Shown here: positions 15,821 through 20,207 of the stretch, piece by piece
Numbering within the stretch: the first letter of the stretch is position 1
Layout: each line of letters starts with the position of its first letter
Origin: a virus
Reading direction: 5' to 3' (one strand)
DNA: 20,207 nt
IMG/VR virus record: IMGVR_UViG_3300032093_001060
Span: 1-20,207 of that record
Notes under the pieces: generated by a model
Database searches by the model: none
What the model saw: the letters and a program-made list of their open reading frames with translations, nothing else
Told to the model about the DNA's origin: nothing
Program-made: the position numbers and the translations under genes

Positions 15821-16654
15821 ATGAAACTTAACAAGATATTTCCGAACACGCATGAATTTAAAGATTATCAAGTTTATGGCAAAGAAAGATGGATGCTTTT
15901 TATATCCGATGTTCACCTTGATTCTGTACATTGTGACCGTGATAAATTAAAGCAACACCTTGATTTAGCACTTAAACGCAATGCACCAGTATTTATCTTC
16001 GGTGATTTGCTAGATTTGATGCAAGGCAAGTATGACCCGCGTAGTAATAAAGGTGACCTTAATCCTAAGTACAACTCTTCAAAGTATATTGATGAGGTAA
16101 TTAATGATGCTGTAGACTTTCTTACTCCTTATAAAGACGTACTTGCTTTCTATTCCCCAGGCAACCATGAAACATCGGTTGAAAGGAGGATAGAGTATGG
16201 AATTGCGGATAAAATTGCTTATAAACTTGATATTTCTAAAGGCAATTATTCAGGATATATTTATTGTAGGTTTTTTGGTTATTTGGAAGATACTGGTTCT
16301 TTGCCTTTGATAATTTCCTACCATCATGGGTACGGAGGTGGAGGGCCTGTTACACGAGATGTTATACAGACAAATAGAAAAGCGGTTTACCTTCCAGATG
16401 CACAAGTTATTATCTCTGGACACACTCATGACAGATGGATAGTTCCAATAACACGGCAAAGATTGTCACGATATAAGGAATATGTTGACCAGCAATGGCA
16501 TATTAAAACTGGGACTTACCAAAATGCTCCAACAGAATTTAATGGATATGTTGTAGAGAAGGGTTTAGCACCTAAAGCTGGTGGTGGCATATGGATGAAT
16601 TACACGATAGATAATACAAAATCCTTAGTTTATAATTTTCAATTTGCAGAATGA
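15821..16654 (+). CDS. Calcineurin-like metallophosphoesterase
   Basis: All motifs of the binuclear metallophosphoesterase superfamily are present in order: D-x-H (D30, H32 in FISDVHLD), G-D-x-x-D (61-65), G-N-H-E (114-117), a second-half histidine pair (H168-H169 in SYHHGYGG), and G-H-T-H (200-203). The fold hydrolyses phosphomonoesters or diesters with two metal ions. The substrate is not readable; the 277-aa length and compact single domain fit small phosphatases or nucleases. There is no signal peptide, so it acts in the cytoplasm. The stop overlaps the amidase start (ATGA, 16651-16654), tying its synthesis to the endolysin. A role in lysis, in nucleotide or nucleic-acid turnover, or as a cargo gene are all open. 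Confidence 0.88.
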   Translation: MKLNKIFPNTHEFKDYQVYGKERWMLFISDVHLDSVHCDRDKLKQHLDLALKRNAPVFIFGDLLDLMQGKYDPRSNKGDLNPKYNSSKYIDEVINDAVDFLTPYKDVLAFYSPGNHETSVERRIEYGIADKIAYKLDISKGNYSGYIYCRFFGYLEDTGSLPLIISYHHGYGGGGPVTRDVIQTNRKAVYLPDAQVIISGHTHDRWIVPITRQRLSRYKEYVDQQWHIKTGTYQNAPTEFNGYVVEKGLAPKAGGGIWMNYTIDNTKSLVYNFQFAE

Positions 16655-17310
16655 AACCAAACGAATTTTTAATATGTCTTGATGCCGGGCATGGTGGCAT
16701 TAACAAGGGTACAGGTCCTGAAAAATATGTCACCTATCCATCAAAGTGTTATCAGCACAGAGTAGGTAAGTTTCATTCCTATGGCTGGTTTTTTGAGGGA
16801 GTGTTTAATCGCTCATTAGCTAACTATTTAGAGCAATACCTTATAGACTATGGCTTTCAGGTAAAAAAGATTTATGAGCCAGTCACAGATACATCTTTAA
16901 ATAAACGCTGCCAACTTGCCAACTCTTACGCTTCTATGGCTAAGCACTCCATCTTAGTATCCATTCATGGCAATGCTGCAACTCCGACTGCCAGAGGATG
17001 GGAGATATTTACATCCCCAGGACAAACTAAATCGGATCTCCTTGCAACTTGCATTGGTGACCAAGTGCGTACTGCCACTCCTGGCTGGGTGCATAGAGCT
17101 GATTACATAGATGGTGATTTGGACAGAGAGGCAAGGTTTACGATGCTTACTGGTATATCTATGCCAGCAGTATTATCTGAAAATGGTTTCTTTACTAATT
17201 ACAATGATGCTTGCCTAATGATTGACAATAGTTGGCAGCAAAGTATTGCCAAGGCTCATGCAAAAGGAATATTAGATTATGCCGTTCAGCAAGGTGTGGT
17301 ATGGGAATAA
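16651..17310 (+). CDS. N-acetylmuramoyl-L-alanine amidase (endolysin)
   Basis: This enzyme cuts the amide bond between N-acetylmuramic acid and L-alanine in peptidoglycan and releases progeny. The Amidase_3 motifs are clear: LDAGHGG with zinc ligand H14, FFEGVFN with zinc ligand E49, SIHGNA with zinc ligand H106, and VLSENGFF with catalytic E177. The 219-aa protein is a single catalytic domain without a cell-wall-binding module, as is usual for phages of Gram-negative hosts. There is no signal peptide, so it depends on the holin for export. It starts inside the end of the phosphoesterase gene and is the last plus-strand gene before a convergent terminator. Confidence 0.93.
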   Translation: MKPNEFLICLDAGHGGINKGTGPEKYVTYPSKCYQHRVGKFHSYGWFFEGVFNRSLANYLEQYLIDYGFQVKKIYEPVTDTSLNKRCQLANSYASMAKHSILVSIHGNAATPTARGWEIFTSPGQTKSDLLATCIGDQVRTATPGWVHRADYIDGDLDREARFTMLTGISMPAVLSENGFFTNYNDACLMIDNSWQQSIAKAHAKGILDYAVQQGVVWE

Positions 17311-17314
17311 AAAA

Positions 17315-17340
17315 AGGCGCAAGTTTTTGCTCCTGCGCCT
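17315..17340 (-). terminator. Convergent terminator between amidase and minus-strand genes
   Basis: AGGCGCA (17315-17321) pairs with TGCGCCT (17334-17340). Read on the minus strand, the stem runs directly into a T7 tract (complement of the A run at 17309-17315), a textbook intrinsic terminator for the minus-strand operon. On the plus strand the nearest T run is at 17350-17354, so it may work weakly for the late operon too. Confidence 0.85.
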
Positions 17341-17369
17341 CAAAACACCTTTTTAAACACTCACAAACA

Positions 17370-17663
17370 TTAATTAACAACTATCTTAACCATTATTTTA
17401 TTAATTAATCTAACTGCAGATTCTTTTACATCTTCCTTTTCACTATTCATTTTTGTTATCTGCCAGAGCAAAGATACCATTCTTTCTGGATTCATGTACT
17501 CATAATATTTTCTATTATTTTCGTCAATGCTATTATAAAAAGATACAAGCGTAGCTGCTGAAGATACAACATTGTTTGTCTTAATTGGTTTAGGATATTT
17601 TGTTACCATAGCTTCACAAAGTGCTATTTGTTTTTTGTCTAAACCATAATTTTTAGTTGCCAT
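17370..17663 (-). CDS. Unknown 97-aa protein
   Basis: I do not recognise a family. The protein has a basic start (MATKNYGLDKKQIALCEAMVTKYPKP), a helical middle (SFYNSIDENNRKYYEYMNPERMVSLLWQITKMNS) and a basic C-terminal helix (VRLINKIMVKIVVN). There is no signal peptide or membrane segment. The start overlaps the stop of the 58-aa gene by 11 bp, so it is probably translated from the same transcript as the resolvase gene. It is the last gene of the operon. Confidence 0.6.
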   Translation of the reverse strand: MATKNYGLDKKQIALCEAMVTKYPKPIKTNNVVSSAATLVSFYNSIDENNRKYYEYMNPERMVSLLWQITKMNSEKEDVKESAVRLINKIMVKIVVN

Positions 17664-17829
17664 TTGTTCCTATTTTTAAGAGTGATAATTTTGTTTTTTC
17701 TTGTTTCATTCTTTGCTCAATAATTCCCATAAACCATTTGTCTTGGTGTCTGCGATCTTTCATTGATTCTGCAAAATAAATTTGTTGTAGATTATGTATT
17801 CTTTTTCTAATTACTTTTTCCTGTATCAT
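17653..17829 (-). CDS. Small 58-aa basic protein, overlapping both neighbours
   Basis: This reading frame is easily missed because of its size. It starts with ATG at 17829-17827, which overlaps the resolvase stop (ATGA), and runs to TAA at 17655-17653, inside the start of the 97-aa gene. The product is highly charged and helical (begins MIQEKVIRKRIHNLQQIYFAE, then RRHQDKWFMGIIEQRMKQEK). Because it fills a 162-bp gap exactly and is linked at both ends, it is probably real. The family is unknown; nucleic-acid or protein binding would fit the charge but is a guess. Confidence 0.65.
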   Translation of the reverse strand: MIQEKVIRKRIHNLQQIYFAESMKDRRHQDKWFMGIIEQRMKQEKTKLSLLKIGTNGN

Positions 17830-18287
17830 TTGAAATAGGCTTTAGCAATCAACGCTAATTGAAATGCGTCAATTTCATCTTGAGATAATTTTTTGTTACC
17901 GGTCAATTCAAGTTTCATTCCTTTAATTACAGACATTGCATAATCCAATGTCCATTTGCTTCCTTTGTCTTGTGGTGATATTCCTTTTACAGTGTGTCCG
18001 TACAATTCTAACCAATCAATCGTAAATCGGCTTGCGCCTTGGTTCATGCCTACATTGCGGCTTATTTTCGTTCGTGATCTGCCATCTACATATTTTCTAA
18101 ATGTAATATTTTGTAGGGATGAATCCTCCACAACCACCACTATATCAGTTGCCCAGGTTAATGCATCTTTTGCCCAGTCAGCAAGTTTTTTATATTTGCC
18201 AAAATAGACTTTATTCTCATCAATGATACACACTGCAAAACCGTTAAGCCTCATTGAAGGATCAATCCCTACATATTTTTTTACCAT
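17826..18287 (-). CDS. RuvC-like Holliday junction resolvase
   Basis: This 153-aa RNase H-fold nuclease probably resolves branched DNA during phage replication, recombination or packaging. Acidic residues sit in the places expected for RuvC-type resolvases: D9 in VGIDPSMRLNGFAV (strand 1), E54 at the end of IVVVVEDSS, and D137 and D140 in LSQDEIDAFQLALIA. A basic segment (FRKYVDGRSRTKISRNVGMNQGA, 63-85) precedes the central helix, as in the family. It is slightly shorter than bacterial RuvC (about 170 aa). It overlaps the upstream membrane-protein gene by 7 bp and the 58-aa gene by 4 bp, so the operon is tightly packed. Confidence 0.85.
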   Translation of the reverse strand: MVKKYVGIDPSMRLNGFAVCIIDENKVYFGKYKKLADWAKDALTWATDIVVVVEDSSLQNITFRKYVDGRSRTKISRNVGMNQGASRFTIDWLELYGHTVKGISPQDKGSKWTLDYAMSVIKGMKLELTGNKKLSQDEIDAFQLALIAKAYFK

Positions 18288-19165
18288 TGTACTTTCTTTT
18301 TTATAAAGTTTTTTCTCGTATACCTAACAAGGAATTTCAACAAGTCAACGTAATCCATAGTCTTACCTTTATAAGTCCATAACTGCGTCTTTTTATTGTA
18401 CTTTAAAGTTTGCGTACCATAAGTCATAAATAAATCATTATCACTTACAGGTAATGTATAGCCATCCCAAAAGTTCCAGGAAGATAAGAAATCAGTTGTA
18501 ATAGTGTCAATGTAATGCTTATCCTCGTGTCTATCGTAGTAAGTTCTCTCTAATTTATCTCCTCCAATCTTTTCAACGCTCATCCAGTTAAATGCCATGA
18601 AATGGTTGCTTTGTGCTGGTAATAAATAAACGGCAAACATAAAGCAAACGGCCATTGTAAATTTAATCGGCTGAGTGCTGCTGATGTTTGTTGTAGTAGT
18701 TTCCCTTACAACTCTCCTCCTCCTTGACCTTGGCTCTTTTACACCAATGCCGTATGCTTCTATGCCTTTTTCTATAAACTGAATTTCCAACACATAGCCA
18801 AAGCAGATTATCGCTCCAATGAAGAAAAACATAGCGTAAAACTCGGCACCAGTGCTTTGCCCTTGGATACTAAACCATAACTCTAACAATGCTATTACTG
18901 TAGCAGCAGCAGCAACACGCGGAGGATATTTACTGCGCTTGTCGGATGGGTTTAAGAAATCAATAAAGACAACTGCAAATCTGCCAAACTGAAGCATAAG
19001 AGATGCTGGAATGGAAAGCATTAAAGGCAAAGGTAAAAAGTACACGTTGAGTGCTGCGGTGATTAGGTAAGTAAAAATAATACCTGTAAAAATGATTTTA
19101 GGCATTGAGGATGTAATATCCTGAAATAGCCATTCAAAGTTTTGATTGTTGAAATTGTTTTTCAT
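18281..19165 (-). CDS. Multi-pass membrane protein of unknown function
   Basis: The product is 294 aa from the chosen start (MKNNFNNQNFEW). Four to five hydrophobic segments are visible: about 23-45, 46-70, 83-100, 107-128 and 167-180. An Arg-rich cytoplasmic-type cluster (KEPRSRRRRVVR, about 143-153) lies before the last one. About 110 soluble residues follow, rich in aromatic, Asp, Thr and Lys residues (WNFWDGYTLPVSDNDLFMTYG). An upstream ATG at 19222 would add 19 residues, but it lies before the likely transcription start, so 19165 is preferred. No family is recognised. As first gene of its transcript, ahead of a resolvase gene, it may anchor a phage process to the membrane or alter host uptake; this is speculative. 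Confidence 0.75.
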   Translation of the reverse strand: MKNNFNNQNFEWLFQDITSSMPKIIFTGIIFTYLITAALNVYFLPLPLMLSIPASLMLQFGRFAVVFIDFLNPSDKRSKYPPRVAAAATVIALLELWFSIQGQSTGAEFYAMFFFIGAIICFGYVLEIQFIEKGIEAYGIGVKEPRSRRRRVVRETTTTNISSTQPIKFTMAVCFMFAVYLLPAQSNHFMAFNWMSVEKIGGDKLERTYYDRHEDKHYIDTITTDFLSSWNFWDGYTLPVSDNDLFMTYGTQTLKYNKKTQLWTYKGKTMDYVDLLKFLVRYTRKNFIKKKVQW

Positions 19166-19193
19166 GTTTGTGATGTTTTTTGTTAATGATGAA

Positions 19194-19223
19194 CAAATAT
19201 ACAAAGTATATTTATAATTCAAA
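19194..19223 (-). promoter_or_regulatory. Bacteroidota-type promoter for the membrane-protein/resolvase operon
   Basis: On the minus strand TTTG (19223-19220) is followed after 18 bases by TATATTTG (19201-19194), a perfect match to the Bacteroidota -7 element TAnnTTTG with a TTTG-type -33 element. Transcription would start near 19188, giving a leader of roughly 23 nt before the ATG at 19165. It lies directly after the terminator of the upstream minus-strand unit, as expected for a new transcript. Confidence 0.7.
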
Positions 19224-19238
19224 ATAAAATAAAAAAAA

Positions 19239-19265
19239 AAGTGGGAAATAAATTACTTCCCACTT
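19239..19265 (-). terminator. Strong intrinsic terminator after the dCTP deaminase unit
   Basis: AAGTGGGAA (19239-19247) pairs perfectly with TTCCCACTT (19257-19265) around a 9-nt loop. On the minus strand the stem is followed by a run of ten T residues. It ends the transcript carrying thyX, the dCTP deaminase gene and the 62-aa gene. Confidence 0.9.
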
Positions 19266-19279
19266 GAATGCACAGAAAA

Positions 19280-19468
19280 CTACTCCTCCCTAAAAATTTC
19301 TTCTCTTCGCTTGTACATCTCATCTGCTGGTACAATCGTTATTTCCTTTGCGCTTGTTTCTATTCGCAATTTTTTAAACTCCTCAATTGCTTCCTCAATG
19401 TTATTGCCAGGCACACTCACAGTGCCTTCTTTATATCTAATAACATATCTTTTTTCTTTCACTTCCAT
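19280..19468 (-). CDS. Unknown 62-aa charged protein
   Basis: This small protein is rich in E, K and R. It has a beta-like first half (KRYVIRYKEGTVSVPGNNIEEAIEEFKKL) and an acidic-basic second half (KEITIVPADEMYKRREEIFREE). The pattern suggests a small alpha/beta fold. It begins 2 bp after the dCTP deaminase stop and ends 15 bp before the terminator, so it is cotranscribed with that gene. An open frame on the opposite strand over the same bases encodes an implausible Phe/Cys/Ser-rich product, so the minus-strand reading is preferred. Confidence 0.65.
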   Translation of the reverse strand: MEVKEKRYVIRYKEGTVSVPGNNIEEAIEEFKKLRIETSAKEITIVPADEMYKRREEIFREE

Positions 19469-19470
19469 GT

Positions 19471-20004
19471 TTATTTATTTAAATAGTTTTTTGATGCTAC
19501 TGGTTCACTGCCTTGGTTTGAATATTTGGCATCTGCCTTGCTTGCATAATCGGTGTATGGCATTTCGCTAATGTCGTGATAACAGATTTGTGCAATCTTC
19601 ATACCTGGATATATCTTAACTGGCTGGATGCAGGCTAATTCCAATGTCCAATGTCCTTTAAAATTCACATCACCAAATCCTGCGGTAATATGAACAAATA
19701 AACCAAGCCTTCCTAATGATGATTTGCCTTGAATAATTGGAACGTGGCGAAGTGTCTCCGTATATTCTACAGTTGAGGCAAGATAAAGAATGCCTGGTTG
19801 TAAAATCATACCTTCATCTGGTATAATCATTGGGGCATAATGGTTCTTTTTCCTGACATCAAGAATATGATCTGTATACATTAATAGCGTTTTTGACAAA
19901 GTTAAATCAACGCTATTAGTTCCAATATTTTCTTCTATCAATGGATCAATAACGATGTTTTTTAATGCAATTTCGTCAATAATAGTTTTGTCTGTTAATA
20001 TCAT
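19471..20004 (-). CDS. dcd: dCTP deaminase
   Basis: This enzyme deaminates dCTP to dUTP, a route to dUMP and then dTMP. Family motifs are visible (numbering from the chosen start): IGTNSVDLTL (27-36), GKSSLGRLG (93-101), TAGFGD (107-112), TLELACIQP with catalytic glutamate E122 (120-128), GMKIAQICY, and a C-terminal tail with KYSNQGSEP like the K-Y-x-x-Q-x-x-P lid of Dcd proteins. At 177 aa it is close to the usual 180-190. The start MILTDKTIIDEI aligns with the common Dcd N terminus. The in-frame ATG at 20031 would add nine residues and overlap thyX by 17 bp, so 20004 is preferred but not certain. Whether it also hydrolyses dUTP cannot be told. Confidence 0.85.
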   Translation of the reverse strand: MILTDKTIIDEIALKNIVIDPLIEENIGTNSVDLTLSKTLLMYTDHILDVRKKNHYAPMIIPDEGMILQPGILYLASTVEYTETLRHVPIIQGKSSLGRLGLFVHITAGFGDVNFKGHWTLELACIQPVKIYPGMKIAQICYHDISEMPYTDYASKADAKYSNQGSEPVASKNYLNK

Positions 20005-20014
20005 TTTATTATAG

Positions 20015-20207
20015 TTATAGGTGAAACGCATCTAAAGATAATATAAATTTATTTGTTAGCTTCAATTCATGGAGCATCTCCATGGCTATATACCTGGTCT
20101 CTGCCTGGGCATTTGCGTCAATGCGTAGCTTAAACATATTAATGTAAGCGTAGAGAGATCCGGTCCAAATAAAAGTAGTATTTAGGTTTAAAGGTAAAAT
20201 AGTTCTG
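20015..20207 (-). CDS. thyX: Flavin-dependent thymidylate synthase, C-terminal part (partial)
   Basis: The last 63 residues of a ThyX-type protein are visible, running off the window edge. The segment ILPLNLNTTFIWTG (about 3-16 of the fragment) followed by MFKLRIDANAQAETRYIA matches the ThyX C-terminal pattern 'LPL-x-x-x-T-x-x-x-W-T-x-N ... L-R-x-D-x-x-A-Q-x-E-[I/T]-R'. ThyX makes dTMP from dUMP using FAD, NADPH and methylene-tetrahydrofolate. The N-terminal part with the R-H-R-x-x-S motif lies beyond the window. The stop is at 20017-20015, 10 bp before the preferred dcd start, so the two are probably one operon for thymidylate supply: Dcd leads to dUMP, ThyX methylates it. Confidence 0.85.
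   Translation of the reverse strand, partial: RTILPLNLNTTFIWTGSLYAYINMFKLRIDANAQAETRYIAMEMLHELKLTNKFILSLDAFHL

Noticed and set aside
19166-19222. Longer start (ATG at 19222) for the membrane protein
   Set aside because: The extra 19 residues would be encoded upstream of and across the promoter at 19194-19223, before the likely transcription start.
19268-19486. Plus-strand 72-aa frame
   Set aside because: It is antisense to the 62-aa gene and the dcd 3' end, would start on the terminator's edge, and encodes an implausible Phe/Cys/Ser-rich product.
20068-20084. Perfect 7-bp inverted repeat CATGGAG-CAT-CTCCATG
   Set aside because: It lies within conserved thyX coding sequence, has no T tract and is too short to claim as an operator or terminator.
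1-20207. CRISPR array, tRNA, integrase, insertion sequence or attachment site
   Set aside because: I saw no regularly spaced direct repeats outside coding repeats, no cloverleaf-like segment, and no recombinase or transposase motifs.

Overview
The window looks like part of a tailed-phage genome (a free siphovirus or a prophage) that infects a member of the Bacteroidota. The phage assignment rests on an almost canonical HK97-type late-gene order. The host assignment is an inference from several signs: strong AT richness, A-rich leaders without Shine-Dalgarno sites, a TTTG-18 nt-TATATTTG promoter of the Bacteroidota type on the minus strand, and a signal peptide ending in AFA-Q. No integrase, repressor, tRNA or attachment site is visible, so lysogeny cannot be judged. 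Terminase and portal genes would be expected just before base 1.

Plus strand, 1-17310 (late genes). The head module comes first: prohead protease (5' end cut off), major capsid protein, gp6-like connector, and a head-closure protein that continues into about 300 residues of ~20-aa Ala/Thr/Ser repeats and a C-terminal LamG-like domain. A glycosyltransferase-like gene and a small structural protein interrupt the expected order. The neck and tail module follows: gp10-like neck protein, DUF3168-like tail terminator, small protein, tail tube protein, a tail assembly chaperone pair joined by a canonical -1 frameshift site, tape measure protein, a large tail-tip protein with a possible carbohydrate-binding insert, a small tail protein, and a 751-aa fibre-like protein with an internal signal-peptide-like segment. 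The lysis region holds a holin, an unknown 98-aa protein, a calcineurin-like phosphoesterase and an N-acetylmuramoyl-L-alanine amidase.

Minus strand, 20207-17315 (probably early or middle genes, converging on the late genes). One unit carries the 3' end of thyX, a dCTP deaminase gene and a 62-aa gene, and ends at a strong terminator (19239-19265). A second unit starts at the promoter at 19194-19223. It encodes a multi-pass membrane protein, a RuvC-like resolvase, a 58-aa protein and a 97-aa protein, and ends at a terminator (17315-17340) beside the end of the amidase gene.

The plus-strand genes would build the head and tail, read the host surface and lyse the cell. The minus-strand genes would supply thymidylate and dUMP precursors and resolve branched DNA. 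The most distinctive points are the head-closure/repeat/LamG chimera, the accumulation of glycan-related domains, the fibre protein with an embedded Sec-type signal, the frameshift signal, and a phosphoesterase coupled to the endolysin gene. No gap between genes exceeds 300 bases.
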